Shown: positions 25,273-33,983, counted from the first letter of the stretch. The stretch is 64,000 nt of DNA from Ectopseudomonas composti (GCF_900115475.1 NZ_FOWP01000004.1:310001-374000); one strand, 5' to 3'. Notes: generated by a model from the letters alone, not told the origin. Program-made: numbers and translations.

Positions 25273-25318
25273 TTGTATAATTCTTGCACAATGTAAGCCT
25301 GGTGAAGCTGGGTTACAA
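25273..25318. promoter_or_regulatory. LitR-type operator and divergent promoter between DUF393 gene and litR
   Basis: TTGTATAA (25273-25280) and TTGCACAA (25284-25291) are direct repeats whose starts are exactly 11 bases apart, matching the 11-bp spacing known for CarH-type operators. They lie between the minus-strand promoter (-35 TTGTAA at 25313-25318, -10 TACATT at 25290-25295) and the DUF393 start, and also just upstream of the regulator gene, so autoregulation is likely. Confidence 0.5.
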
Positions 25319-25337
25319 TCCTTCTACATTCGTTGCC

Positions 25338-26306
25338 ATGATGCCCGAAGCCATGCCCGAACTCGCCTCCGTCACATCGCTTACGTCCAGCGCTTTGAAG
25401 CAGGAAGAGCTGTTCCCCATCCGTGAGGTTTCCCGCCTTACCGGCGTCAACCCGGTCACCCTGCGTGCCTGGGAACGGCGTTACGGCCTGATCCAGCCGA
25501 CGCGCACTGACAGTGGCCATCGCCTCTATTCGCAGGCCGATATCGAGGCGGTGCGTAGCATCCTCGCCTGGATCGAGCGCGGTGTCGCGGTCAGCAAGGT
25601 CGGCTCGATCCTGGCCAAGAGTGCCAACAGTCGCAGTGTCGCTACACCTGCCTACAACGAAGTCAGCAGTGACGACTGGAGTCAGTGGCAGGATCAACTG
25701 CGCAGCGCGCTGCAGAACTTCGACGAGCCTCGCCTCGAGCGCCTCTACGGGCAGATTTTCTCCTGCTATCCGCTGCCAGTGGTATTTCAGGACATCTTCA
25801 TGCCGGTTTGGCAGGAGCTGCTGCTGCGTCAGGACGACGTGGGCCAGCGCGGTGAATGGCTGATGCTCGATGGCTTCCTGCGTGGGCGCTGCTGGCAGCG
25901 TCTGCAACTGGGGCGCGATGGTTCGCGCGAGCGCATCCTGCTGGTGGCTTTACCCAACCATTGCCGTGAACTGGAACTGCTGGTCGCGGCATTGCTGTTG
26001 GGCAATCAGGACATCGAGGTGGCAGTGATGGGGCCAGGCGTGCCTTTGACTGATCTGGCCCTGGTTTGCGAACGCATGCAACCGCAGGCGCTGGTGGTCT
26101 TCAGCAATCAGCCGCCGGGCGAGGAATTTGCTCGGCAACTGACGCGCCTGGCGCTTGGCCTGGAATGCCCGGTGTTGTTGGCGGGTGACAGTGCCGATCT
26201 GGCTGAGGAGAGTCTGGCTGGCACAGCCATCGCGTGTCTGGGTAACGAGGGGCGTCTGATGCAGCGTCGTCTGCAGCAGTTCCTGGCTGGCCACCTCGAC
26301 ACTTGA
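25338..26306 (+). CDS. LitR/CarH-like MerR-family regulator (class II, light-response type)
   Basis: A 322-residue regulator with an N-terminal MerR helix-turn-helix (about 25-95, FPIREVSRLTGVNPVTLRAW and RRYGLIQPTR) and a C-terminal cobalamin-binding-like fold (about 110-320). The usual B12-ligand motif is not conserved: the equivalent stretch reads ALPNHCRELELLVAALLL. This fits class II LitR proteins, which work with a short LOV photoreceptor; such a gene lies 0.7 kb downstream. The start is uncertain: ATG 25338 or 25341 is used, without a clear ribosome site. An 11-bp direct repeat upstream suggests autoregulation. Confidence 0.82.
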   Translation: MMPEAMPELASVTSLTSSALKQEELFPIREVSRLTGVNPVTLRAWERRYGLIQPTRTDSGHRLYSQADIEAVRSILAWIERGVAVSKVGSILAKSANSRSVATPAYNEVSSDDWSQWQDQLRSALQNFDEPRLERLYGQIFSCYPLPVVFQDIFMPVWQELLLRQDDVGQRGEWLMLDGFLRGRCWQRLQLGRDGSRERILLVALPNHCRELELLVAALLLGNQDIEVAVMGPGVPLTDLALVCERMQPQALVVFSNQPPGEEFARQLTRLALGLECPVLLAGDSADLAEESLAGTAIACLGNEGRLMQRRLQQFLAGHLDT

Positions 26307-26325
26307 GGCTGCCAGTCACGATAAA

Positions 26326-26934
26326 TCAGCCGACAGCCGCCGCTTGCGGCTGTTGTTCGCTGTGCTGTTCGAACAGGTACTGACGCAGGGTCTGTTCGTC
26401 CTCTGCATGTAGCGTCTGCAGGCTGTAGGCATAGCGCGTCTGGCTGACGCGTCTGACCAATTGGGCGCGCAGTTGAACGCGGCGTTCCTGCGGCAGAAGC
26501 AGCTGTAGCAACTGATCCTTGGCCGGCGTACCGCTCTTGCCGTATTTCACCAGCATGCCGCTGTTCGATAGCTCCAGCGCCTGGAAACCACTGGGGCGAT
26601 CATTGCTGTCGAGCAAATGCAGTGTTGTGGGCAGAACCAGGCGCCAGGGGCGCTCGCTCACCCCCTGTTCGAATATCAGCGGTGCGCCCAGCTCCAGGCG
26701 CGACTGGCTGTGGTCATCCTGAACCAGGCGCAGGGGAAAGCTAAGGTGCTGATTGTCGCTGTGGGTGTCGAGGCTCAGATGTTCTTCGTTGCCCAGGCGG
26801 CCCAGCAGCTCACGAAGCTGTTCGCCCAGGGCCAGCTGTGGCGCAGCATTGGGCTGCCGCGTTTGCGGAGGTTTGAAGAGGATCTTCTGGATGAAATCCA
26901 GCTCGTCCTGAGTCAGCAGCGGGTCGCTTTGCAT
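26326..26934 (-). CDS. PilZ-like domain protein
   Basis: A 202-residue protein without signal or membrane segment. The C-terminal half resembles a PilZ/YcgR-type domain: RPSGFQALELSNSGMLVKY has the N-x-S-x-x-G-like turn, followed by hydrophobic strands in LLQLLLPQERRVQLRAQLV. The preceding arginine motif is weak (RPWRL), so c-di-GMP binding is uncertain. It sits convergently to litR and next to the LOV gene. Confidence 0.55.
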   Translation of the reverse strand: MQSDPLLTQDELDFIQKILFKPPQTRQPNAAPQLALGEQLRELLGRLGNEEHLSLDTHSDNQHLSFPLRLVQDDHSQSRLELGAPLIFEQGVSERPWRLVLPTTLHLLDSNDRPSGFQALELSNSGMLVKYGKSGTPAKDQLLQLLLPQERRVQLRAQLVRRVSQTRYAYSLQTLHAEDEQTLRQYLFEQHSEQQPQAAAVG

Positions 26935-26999
26935 GGCATGAGACTGCGTGGGATCAAACCCATCAGACTGTGCCGCCGAGGGATAGTTTTGCCCGTTCG

Positions 27000-27446
27000 T
27001 CAGCTTTTCAGGCGTGCCATCTCGGCCTTCAGTTCGGCCAATTCGGCTTCCAGCTCACGCACGCGCTGTTTGGCCTCGACCTGCTCGGTGACGTCCTTCT
27101 GGATGCCGATGTAATAGGTCAACTGATCGCTTTCGTTGAGTACCGGAGTGATCGAAAGCTCGTTCCAGAAGGCGCTGCCATCCTTGCGGTAGTTTCGGAT
27201 TACCTGCCGGCAGGGCTTGCCGGTCTTGACCGCCTCGCGAATGGCCTGCAGGCCGAACTGAGCGCGATCGTCGCCCTGCAGAAAGCGGCAGTCCTGATAG
27301 AGGATGTCATCGCAGGAATAACCCGTCAGGCGTTCGAACGCCGCGTTGGCGTAGATCAGAATATTGTCTTCGCCCTCCTGCTCGGCCACCACGATCCCAT
27401 CGTTGGAGGCGTCGACTACCAGTTGCAGCAGTTTGGCATTGATCAT
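27000..27446 (-). CDS. Short LOV photoreceptor (PpSB1-LOV-like)
   Basis: A 148-residue blue-light sensor made of one LOV domain and a C-terminal coiled coil, with no output domain. The photoactive cysteine is C53 in QDCRFLQGDDR, the same position as in P. putida PpSB1-LOV; Q116 in YIGIQKDVT is the flavin-contacting glutamine. Residues 121-148 (heptads of E, L and A) should form the dimerisation helix. In P. putida a short LOV protein is reported to act with a class II LitR regulator, whose homologue is encoded nearby. Confidence 0.93.
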   Translation of the reverse strand: MINAKLLQLVVDASNDGIVVAEQEGEDNILIYANAAFERLTGYSCDDILYQDCRFLQGDDRAQFGLQAIREAVKTGKPCRQVIRNYRKDGSAFWNELSITPVLNESDQLTYYIGIQKDVTEQVEAKQRVRELEAELAELKAEMARLKS

Positions 27447-27548
27447 GGGTCCGGTTCCGCGATGGCTGTGCGCTGCATTCTAAAACATCGGGTCGGGCTG
27501 TCCACTTGCGGCATAATGCGCGGCGTTTTTCCTGTTTCCGGAGTTGTC

Positions 27549-27998
27549 ATGAAAGTCGCCATTCTCTCGGGCTCGGTCTACGGTACGGCCGAGGAAGTCG
27601 CTCGCCATGCCGAGCGCCAGCTCAAGACCGCCGGGCTGGAGGCCTGGCACAAGTCGAACATGAGCCTCGAGGAGCTGCTGGCCTTTGCGCCGGACGCCTT
27701 CCTCACCGTGACGTCCACCACTGGCATGGGCGAACTGCCGGACAACCTGCTGCCGCTGTACAGCGAAATCCGCGATCGCCTGCCGGCCTGGAGCGGCCGC
27801 CCGGCTGCGGTGCTGGCGCTGGGCGACTCCAGTTACGACACCTTCTGCGGTGGCGGTGAACTGATCCGTGAGCTGTATGCCGAGCTGGGGCTGCGTGAGG
27901 TGGTGGAGATGCTGCGCCTGGACTCCAGTGAGACGGTGACTCCGGAAACCGACGCCGAGCCATGGCTGCAAGCCTTGGCTGCCGCGCTGAAAGCCTGA
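27549..27998 (+). CDS. Flavodoxin (MioC-like)
   Basis: A 149-residue flavodoxin with an N-terminal FMN-phosphate loop SGSVYGTAEEVA, a second loop TSTTGMGELPDNLLP and a third loop ALGDSSYDTFCGGG. It is divergent from the LOV gene and followed after one base by a cupin gene. A flavodoxin (PA3435) also neighbours the fol genes in P. aeruginosa, as I recall. It may donate electrons to an unidentified partner. Confidence 0.92.
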   Translation: MKVAILSGSVYGTAEEVARHAERQLKTAGLEAWHKSNMSLEELLAFAPDAFLTVTSTTGMGELPDNLLPLYSEIRDRLPAWSGRPAAVLALGDSSYDTFCGGGELIRELYAELGLREVVEMLRLDSSETVTPETDAEPWLQALAAALKA

Positions 27999-27999
27999 C

Positions 28000-28467
28000 A
28001 TGCACCCTCGCGTTCGCCAGTTGATCGACAGTCTCGGCTTGGTCGCCCATCCCGAGGGCGGCTACTACCGACGGCTGTTCGTTTCGGCGCAGCGCGATGC
28101 CGAGGGCCGAGCAGCCTCCAGCGCCATTCTGTTCCTGTTGCCAGGCGGTACGATCAGCCGCTGGCACCGGGTCGACGCCGATGAGCTGTGGCACTTTCAC
28201 GAAGGCGACCCGCTGCAACTGTTGGTGGCTGACACGTCTGACGCAGTGCGTTGCGAGCGGCTCGGGCCGGCAGGCGAGGGGCAGTTGCCGCAACGTGCGG
28301 TCGCGGCCCATGCCTGGCAGGCGGCGCGCTCGACTGGCGCCTATACGCTCGTGGGCTGCAGCGTGGCACCGGAGTTTCAGTTCGAGGGTTTTTGCCTGCT
28401 GGCCGATGACGTCGAGGCCCAGAGGCAGTGGCCGCTGCTGTTGAGCGAATACCCTGAGCTGGTTTGA
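28000..28467 (+). CDS. DUF985 cupin family protein
   Basis: A 155-residue single-domain cupin. The first motif region reads AHPEGGYYRRLFVS, and the metal-binding-type strand is TISRWHRVDADELWHFHEGDPLQLL (read in two overlapping blocks), with several histidines and a glutamate. The start is one base after the flavodoxin stop, so the pair is an operon. Substrate unknown. Confidence 0.87.
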   Translation: MHPRVRQLIDSLGLVAHPEGGYYRRLFVSAQRDAEGRAASSAILFLLPGGTISRWHRVDADELWHFHEGDPLQLLVADTSDAVRCERLGPAGEGQLPQRAVAAHAWQAARSTGAYTLVGCSVAPEFQFEGFCLLADDVEAQRQWPLLLSEYPELV

Positions 28468-28627
28468 GAGCTCGATAAAGGCGGCGAATACCTGTCTATC
28501 GCACCGCGGCGTGCCAGCGCCGTGACCCGCAAAGCCATCAAGATGGCTGCCAGAGCAACTATCGCCAGCGATGCGTCTGGCTAGACTGCGGACACCACCG
28601 ATCAACAAGAATATCGAGGTGACCGCC

Positions 28628-29404
28628 GTGAATGCTCCACTGAAATTCCCTGCCGTGAAAAATCAGGTGTCCGAGGCCGAATGGCGCGCGCGCGTCGATC
28701 TTGCCGCCTGCTACCGGCTGATCGCCCTCTATGGCTGGGACGACCTGATCTTCACTCACATCTCCGCCAAGATTCCGGGCACCGAGGACTTCCTCATCAA
28801 TCCCTATGGCCTGATGTTCCATGAAATCACCGCGTCGAGCCTGGTCAAGGTCGACCTGGCGGGCAACAAGCTGATGGACAGCCCGTTCGACATCAATCCG
28901 GCCGGTTACACCATCCACAGCGCCGTGCACGAGGTGCGACACGACGTCGGCTGCGTGCTGCACATCCATACCTCTGCCGGTATTGCCGTGTCAGCGCAGA
29001 AGCAGGGCTTGCTGCCGCTGTCGCAGCAGTCGTTGTTCGTCCTCGCCAGCCTGGCCTACCACGGCTATGAAGGGGTGGCGCTGAATCATGACGAGAAGGC
29101 GCGGCTGCAAGCGGACCTCGGCGACAAGAACTTCATGATCCTGCCCAACCACGGCTTGCTCACCGCCTTCGGTGGCATCGCCGACGCCTTCCTCGGCATG
29201 TTCATCCTGCAGCGTGCCTGCGAGATCCAGGTCATGGCGCAGAGTGGCGGTGCCGAGCTGATCCATATTCCGCAGCAGATTCTCGACGGCGCACGGGCAA
29301 TGATTGCGGGCGTGATGAAGACGCAGCAGGGCATGGGCGGCGCGCTGCCCTGGCCGGCGCTACTGCGCAAGCTGGATCAGCAGATGCCGGGTTATGACAA
29401 GTGA
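28628..29404 (+). CDS. Class II aldolase/adducin family protein
   Basis: A 258-residue protein of the class II aldolase/adducin family. Zinc-ligand histidines are seen in VLHIHTSAG and LPNHGLLT. The start is a GTG at 28628 with GAGG about nine bases upstream; in-frame codons further up give a poorly conserved extension. It overlaps the next gene by four bases (GTGA). Substrate unknown; a sugar-phosphate aldolase or decarboxylase role is typical of relatives. Confidence 0.87.
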   Translation: MNAPLKFPAVKNQVSEAEWRARVDLAACYRLIALYGWDDLIFTHISAKIPGTEDFLINPYGLMFHEITASSLVKVDLAGNKLMDSPFDINPAGYTIHSAVHEVRHDVGCVLHIHTSAGIAVSAQKQGLLPLSQQSLFVLASLAYHGYEGVALNHDEKARLQADLGDKNFMILPNHGLLTAFGGIADAFLGMFILQRACEIQVMAQSGGAELIHIPQQILDGARAMIAGVMKTQQGMGGALPWPALLRKLDQQMPGYDK

Positions 29405-30294
29405 CTGATTTGCCAGGGATCGAACTGGAGGACTGGAAGGCCAGGGCGCTGACGCTGAACTTCGCGGGTCAGCAGATTCGCTACTGGCTAGCCGGTGATG
29501 CTGACGCCGAGCCGTTGCTGCTCATTCACGGCTTTCCCAGTGCCAGTTGGGATTGGCACCGGCTGTGGGCGCCGCTGGCCAACCGTTACCGACTGATCGC
29601 CTGCGACATGCTCGGCTTCGGTTATTCGGCCAAGCCGCGCGGGCATGCCTACAGCCTGCTGGAACAGGCCGACCTGCAGCAGGCGCTGCTGGCCCATGTC
29701 GGTGAGCGCCGCCCGTTGCATGTGCTGGCCCACGATTACGGTGACAGCGTCGCGCAGGAGCTGATCGCGCGGCATCAGGACGGGCAGCTGCAGTTGGCGA
29801 GCTGCGTGTTCCTCAATGGCGGTCTGTTCCCCGAGACGCATCATCCGGTGCGAGTGCAGAAGCTATTGCTCGGGCCGCTGGGTCCGCTGATCGGGCGCCT
29901 GTTTTCGCGGCGCAAGCTGGCGCAGAGTTTTGCTCGTATCTTCGGTCCGCACACCCAGGCCAGCGAAGCCGAGCTGGATGCCCTGTGGCAACTGGTGGCC
30001 TACAACAATGGCCCGGCAGTGATGCACCGTCTGATTCGCTACATGCCCGAGCGCCGTCAGCAGCGGCAACGCTGGGTCACCGCGATGCAGGCGACGACGC
30101 TGCCGATGCGGGTGATCGATGGCGCTTTCGATCCGATTTCAGGTGCACACATGGTGGCGCGTTATCGTGAGCTGATCGCGCACGCCGACACGGTGCTACT
30201 CGACGGCATTGGCCACTATCCGCAGCTGGAGGCACCGGCTGCGGTGCTCGATCATTACCTGCAATTTCGCGACGCAAGGAGCTCGCATGCGTAG
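29401..30294 (+). CDS. Alpha/beta hydrolase (dehalogenase/epoxide-hydrolase type)
   Basis: A 297-residue alpha/beta hydrolase. The oxyanion motif HGFP is at 43-46 and the nucleophile elbow LAHDYGDSVAQ has an aspartate (D112), as in haloalkane dehalogenases and epoxide hydrolases rather than serine esterases. The later acid and base lie in DGAFDP and DGIGHYPQLEAP. It starts with GTG overlapping the aldolase-family stop. Physiological substrate unknown. Confidence 0.88.
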   Translation: MTDLPGIELEDWKARALTLNFAGQQIRYWLAGDADAEPLLLIHGFPSASWDWHRLWAPLANRYRLIACDMLGFGYSAKPRGHAYSLLEQADLQQALLAHVGERRPLHVLAHDYGDSVAQELIARHQDGQLQLASCVFLNGGLFPETHHPVRVQKLLLGPLGPLIGRLFSRRKLAQSFARIFGPHTQASEAELDALWQLVAYNNGPAVMHRLIRYMPERRQQRQRWVTAMQATTLPMRVIDGAFDPISGAHMVARYRELIAHADTVLLDGIGHYPQLEAPAAVLDHYLQFRDARSSHA

Positions 30295-30817
30295 ACGTAC
30301 CCTGTTGAAAGGCGCGGTGCTTGGCGGAGTCGCCGCGCTCGGCGTCGGCTACTGGGCCTTGCCTGCCGGGCCGCGCCCGGCGGCTGTCAGCCTGGCGGGG
30401 GCGCGTCAGGTGTTGGCGGACCTGCACGGCAAGACGCTGCAGAGCATGCGTGGCTGGAGCCCGAGCGAGGTGTTCAATCACTGCGCGCAGAGCATCGACT
30501 ATTCCATCGACGGTTATCCCGAGCTGAAGCCAGCCTGGTTTCGCCACAGCCTGGGGCCCGCGGCGTTCGCCGTGTTCAGTGCGCGTGGGGCGATGCGCCA
30601 CCCGCTGGATGAAGCGATCCCCGGTGCCGCCGCTCTGAGTGAACCGGCCAGTCAGGCGCTGGCATTGCAGCGTTTGCAGGCGGCGTTCGAACGCTTCGCC
30701 GCTCATGCGGGCGAACTGCAACCGCATTTCGCCTACGGTGCGCTCGAGCATGCCGAATACGCCGAGGCGCACGTGTTGCACCTGTACAACCACCTGAGCC
30801 TGATCCGTATTGCCTGA
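30287..30817 (+). CDS. DUF1569 (DinB-like) protein with Tat-type signal
   Basis: A 176-residue protein beginning MRRRTLLKGAVLGGVAALG, a twin-arginine-like leader of about 25 residues. The mature part is a DinB-like four-helix domain (DUF1569) with histidines in EVFNHCAQSIDYSIDGY, HEAEH-type spacing in ALEHAEYAEAHVLH, suitable for a metal site. It overlaps the hydrolase stop by eight bases, so the aldolase-hydrolase-DUF1569 trio is one operon. AAGGAGC lies upstream. Confidence 0.8.
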   Translation: MRRRTLLKGAVLGGVAALGVGYWALPAGPRPAAVSLAGARQVLADLHGKTLQSMRGWSPSEVFNHCAQSIDYSIDGYPELKPAWFRHSLGPAAFAVFSARGAMRHPLDEAIPGAAALSEPASQALALQRLQAAFERFAAHAGELQPHFAYGALEHAEYAEAHVLHLYNHLSLIRIA

Positions 30818-30914
30818 GCGCGGAGTGAGCTGGTGCCTGAATAATTTTTGTCGAACCTCCGGCGCCGTGGACGACTCAGTAACTGTGTCACTCACAGGAA
30901 AGTAGAGGTTAACC

Positions 30915-31199
30915 ATGAACAAGAAGTTATCTGCACTGCTGCTGAGCGGGATTCTGGGCGCGATGGCACTGCCTGCCTTCGCTGGCAGCGACACCAATGC
31001 GCCGGGCACCCCGGGAACGGGCACCACCACGCCGACCACTCCCGGAGATACCAACCCGATGAACCCGGCCGATGACGGTGAAGGCATCCCACCTGTCCAG
31101 GGCCCTAACACTGATGGCAACCCAGGCGGTGACGGTGCCGATTCGGGCAGTGGCGATGGCAGTGGCGGCGATGGCTCGGGCTCGGGTTCCGGTAACTGA
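30915..31199 (+). CDS. Small secreted Gly/Ser/Asp/Pro-rich protein
   Basis: A 94-residue product. A Sec signal peptide MNKKLSALLLSGILGAMALP ends near AFA (about residue 23). The mature part is low complexity: a Pro/Thr segment (about 24-65) then Gly-Asp-Ser repeats (GSGDGSGGDGSGSGSG) to the end. AGAGG lies ahead of the ATG, and a 13-bp perfect hairpin follows the stop. No family is recognised; an extracellular calcium-binding or surface-coating peptide is possible. Confidence 0.7.
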   Translation: MNKKLSALLLSGILGAMALPAFAGSDTNAPGTPGTGTTTPTTPGDTNPMNPADDGEGIPPVQGPNTDGNPGGDGADSGSGDGSGGDGSGSGSGN

Positions 31200-31234
31200 G
31201 CCGCATAAGGTCGCATTATCGGCCGTCATTCAGC

Positions 31235-31268
31235 AGCCCCGCGCGCCTTGTGAAGCGCGCGGGGCTGT
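31235..31268 (+). terminator. GC-rich hairpin after the small secreted protein gene
   Basis: CAGCCCCGCGCGC and GCGCGCGGGGCTG form a 13-bp perfect stem with an 8-base loop. No T run follows, so the terminator call rests on stem strength and position. Confidence 0.6.
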
Positions 31269-31310
31269 CTGACACTCGGCGCATTCACAACCTGCCCGAG
31301 GAAGCTGTCG

Positions 31311-32222
31311 ATGAGCGATGCCATCCGTTTCGAAGATCAAGTGGTCATAGTCACTGGTGCCGGTGGTGGCCTGGGCCGTGCCCACGCGCTGCTGTTCGCC
31401 CGTCATGGCGCCAAAGTGGTGGTCAACGATCTCGGCGGCAGTACCCACGGTGAAGGGGCCAACGTCTCGGCTGCCGACAAGGTGGTTGAAGAGATTCGCG
31501 CCTTCGGTGGTACTGCGGTGGCCAACCATGATTCGGTGACTGACGGCGACAAGATCGTGCAGACCGCGCTGGACCATTTCGGCCGCATCGATGTGCTGGT
31601 CAACAACGCCGGCATCCTGCGCGACAAGAGTTTCCACAAGATCGAAGACGCCGACTGGGATCTGGTCTACAAGGTCCATGTCGAAGGCGCCTACAAGACT
31701 ACTCACGCGGCCTGGCCCCATTTGCGCGAACAGAATTTCGGCCGGGTGATCTTCACCTCGTCGACGTCCGGCATTTACGGCAACTTCGGCCAGAGCAACT
31801 ACGGCATGGCCAAGCTCGGCCTGTACGGGTTGACGCGCACCCTGGCCATCGAAGGCCGCAAGAACAACATTCTGGTCAACGCCATCGCCCCCACCGGTGC
31901 CACGCGCATGACCGAAGGCTTGATCCCACCGCAGGTGTTCGAGCAACTCAAGCCCGAGCTGGTCAGCCCGCTGGTCGTGTACCTGGGCAGCGCAGCCTGC
32001 CAGGACACCGGCGGCCTGTACGAAGTCGGCGGTGGCTGGGTCGGCAAGGTGCGTTGGGAGCGCAGCCTGGGCGCCGGCTTCGATCCCAAGGCCGGTTTCA
32101 GCCCGGAAGACGTTGCAGCGCAATGGCAACGCATCTGCGATTTCGAGGGCGCTGCGCACCCGGCGGACAACGTCGAGGCGCTCAAGGAAATGATGGCGAA
32201 TCTGCAAAAGTACGCGCTCTGA
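31311..32222 (+). CDS. SDR oxidoreductase, (3R)-hydroxyacyl-CoA dehydrogenase-like (MFE-2 type)
   Basis: A 303-residue short-chain dehydrogenase. It has VIVTGAGGGLGRAHAL for NAD binding, VNNAGILRDKSF, and the catalytic YGMAKLG motif preceded by the active serine in IFTSSTSG. The long form and the VVVNDLGGSTHGEG segment match the dehydrogenase domain of peroxisomal multifunctional enzyme 2. It is followed by a classical terminator, so it is probably monocistronic. Confidence 0.87.
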   Translation: MSDAIRFEDQVVIVTGAGGGLGRAHALLFARHGAKVVVNDLGGSTHGEGANVSAADKVVEEIRAFGGTAVANHDSVTDGDKIVQTALDHFGRIDVLVNNAGILRDKSFHKIEDADWDLVYKVHVEGAYKTTHAAWPHLREQNFGRVIFTSSTSGIYGNFGQSNYGMAKLGLYGLTRTLAIEGRKNNILVNAIAPTGATRMTEGLIPPQVFEQLKPELVSPLVVYLGSAACQDTGGLYEVGGGWVGKVRWERSLGAGFDPKAGFSPEDVAAQWQRICDFEGAAHPADNVEALKEMMANLQKYAL

Positions 32223-32238
32223 GCAGCGCGTGAACAGT

Positions 32239-32266
32239 AAAAGGCCGGCAGCGATGCCGGCCTTTT
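32239..32266 (+). terminator. Rho-independent terminator
   Basis: AAAAGGCCGGCA-GCGA-TGCCGGCCTTTT is a 12-bp perfect stem ending in a T run, 17 bases after the SDR stop. Confidence 0.9.
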
Positions 32267-32378
32267 GCGTTTTCGCGATCGGCGTTCGAACAGGCACGCC
32301 CTTGGCCGCACTTTCGTCGGGTGCCGCCGGTACACCGCGCGGCTAAGCTCGCTGCATGACTCTCAAAAGGAATGCCCG

Positions 32379-32987
32379 ATGCGCCGTCTGCTGTCGTTGC
32401 TGCCCATCGTCCTGCTTGCCGCCTGCTCCACCCCGGGTGCTTTCTTCGGTGCCACGCAAGGCGATGCCTTCACGCCTCACGTGCTGAGTGACGAGAACCA
32501 TGCGCTGGTCTATCTCTATCGTCCGCGTAACGACTGGGCCGACCAGGAGCTGGAGGCGCCAGGGCTGTTTCTCGACAACCGCCTGATCGGCAGCCTGCCC
32601 AGCAATGGCTACCTGGTGCTGGAGTTCGATGCCGCCAACTACAAGCTGGAAATGCGTCGGCCGCTGGTAGGCAGCTTCTGGACGCTGCTGGCCGATGGGC
32701 CGCTCGACTTTACCCTGATCGCCAGTTTCACCCTCGACGCCGCTGTTGGCGCCACTTATTACCTGCGTTACGACGAGGATGGCCCGCCGCCGACCGGTGG
32801 TGCGCTGGAGGGCGGTGGTGACGGCCCCTTGCAACTGGTGTCAGCCGAGCTGGCGCAGGCCGAGTTGACGGCCACCCGCCAGGTGCAGCCGATGGCGCGC
32901 ATCGAAACCAGCCACACGGAGCCGGAGCGGCCGCAGCGCGGCTTCTGGCGCTCGATCGGTGAGTCGTTGGACAAGGTCGGTATCTGA
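32379..32987 (+). CDS. Lipoprotein, DUF2846-like
   Basis: A 202-residue predicted lipoprotein with lipobox LLAAC (cysteine near residue 17) after [16 protein letters not shown]. The mature body [13 protein letters not shown] and TYYLRYDED resembles DUF2846-type outer membrane or periplasmic proteins, though the family call is from memory. The start at 32379 is fixed by the signal sequence and by GGAATG-type spacing; longer in-frame starts lack a leader. Function unknown. Confidence 0.75.
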   Translation: MRRLLSLLPIVLLAACSTPGAFFGATQGDAFTPHVLSDENHALVYLYRPRNDWADQELEAPGLFLDNRLIGSLPSNGYLVLEFDAANYKLEMRRPLVGSFWTLLADGPLDFTLIASFTLDAAVGATYYLRYDEDGPPPTGGALEGGGDGPLQLVSAELAQAELTATRQVQPMARIETSHTEPERPQRGFWRSIGESLDKVGI

Positions 32988-33084
32988 ACTCGAGCGTGGC
33001 GGGGGAGTAGTACCCGGCTGTTACCTGTCGGAAGTAAGAGGGGCGAATAATGGCGTTCGTTCCACCTACCTTCAGGAGACGATC

Positions 33085-33666
33085 ATGGCTGCCAAGAAGA
33101 TTCTCATGCTGGTCGGCGACTACGCCGAGGACTACGAAACCATGGTGCCGTTCCAGGCGCTGCAGATGGTCGGCCACACCGTGCATGCGGTCTGCCCGGA
33201 CAAGGTCACGGGGCAGACGGTGCGCACTGCCATCCACGATTTCGAGGGCGACCAGACCTACAGCGAAAAGCCGGGGCACAACTTCGCCCTCAACTATGAC
33301 TTCGCCAAGGTGCGTGCCGAGGACTACGACGCGCTGCTGGTGCCCGGTGGCCGTGCGCCCGAGTACCTGCGGCTGAACGCCGAGGTCATTGCCCTGGTCA
33401 AGGCGTTCGCCGCGGCCGACAAACCCATCGCTGCCGTCTGCCATGGCCCGCAACTGCTGGCCGCCGCTGGCGTGCTCGAAGGTCGCGAGTGCAGCGCCTA
33501 CCCGGCCTGCGCACCAGAGGTGGGGCTGTCCGGCGGCACCTACGTGGACATCCCGGTGGATCAGGCTCACGTGCAGGGAAAACTGGTCACCGCACCGGCC
33601 TGGCCTGCGCATCCGGCTTGGTTGGCGGCGTTTCTCAAGGTGCTCGGCACGGAAATCCGCTTGTAA
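33085..33666 (+). CDS. DJ-1/PfpI family protein
   Basis: A 193-residue DJ-1/PfpI superfamily protein. The nucleophilic elbow [10 protein letters not shown] has C119 and H120, and [12 protein letters not shown] is the family loop; an acidic residue near E16-E18 (YAEDYET) should assist. Members act as glyoxalase/deglycase-like or stress proteins. AGGAGACG precedes ATG 33085. Confidence 0.9.
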   Translation: MAAKKILMLVGDYAEDYETMVPFQALQMVGHTVHAVCPDKVTGQTVRTAIHDFEGDQTYSEKPGHNFALNYDFAKVRAEDYDALLVPGGRAPEYLRLNAEVIALVKAFAAADKPIAAVCHGPQLLAAAGVLEGRECSAYPACAPEVGLSGGTYVDIPVDQAHVQGKLVTAPAWPAHPAWLAAFLKVLGTEIRL

Positions 33667-33672
33667 GCAGGT

Positions 33673-33823
33673 GTAGCCCGGGGGCAATCCTCGGCGCATC
33701 ATGCGGCAGGTTTCCCGGATTGCATCCGGGCTACGCACTAACTGCACCGGGCTACGACGCGGGCAAGACGTAGGGCGGGTACAACCCGCCAGTCCGCATG
33801 TGGCGAGTTGCACCCGCCCTACC
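33673..33823. repeat. Two tandem stem-loop repeats (GTAGCCCGG and GTAGGGCGGG types)
   Basis: The first unit runs from GTAGCCCGG near 33673 to CCGGGCTAC near 33735. The second runs from GTAGGGCGGG near 33772 to CCCGCCCTAC near 33823. Each is an imperfect inverted repeat resembling REP-type elements common between pseudomonad genes. Confidence 0.7.
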
Positions 33824-33827
33824 GTTC

Positions 33828-33969
33828 AGAACCTGTTCACGATCTCGCGAGCTAGAGCCATACAAGGCAAAAACAGGCGAGGAAGCGGAGTTTACGAGCT
33901 GTAAATGAGCATCCCGAGCCTGTTTTTAACGCAGTAGGGCCGAAGCGCAGCAGATCGTGAACAGGTTCT
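33828..33969. mobile_element. 142-bp MITE-like element with perfect 18-bp terminal inverted repeats
   Basis: The left end AGAACCTGTTCACGATCT (33828-33845) is the exact reverse complement of the right end (33952-33969). The interior has further self-complementarity (AAAACAGGC... and GCCTGTTTTT). No coding capacity. The right end abuts the ribosome site of the next gene, so insertion may supply or alter its promoter. Confidence 0.75.
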
Positions 33970-33983
33970 CAGGAGCACGACCG

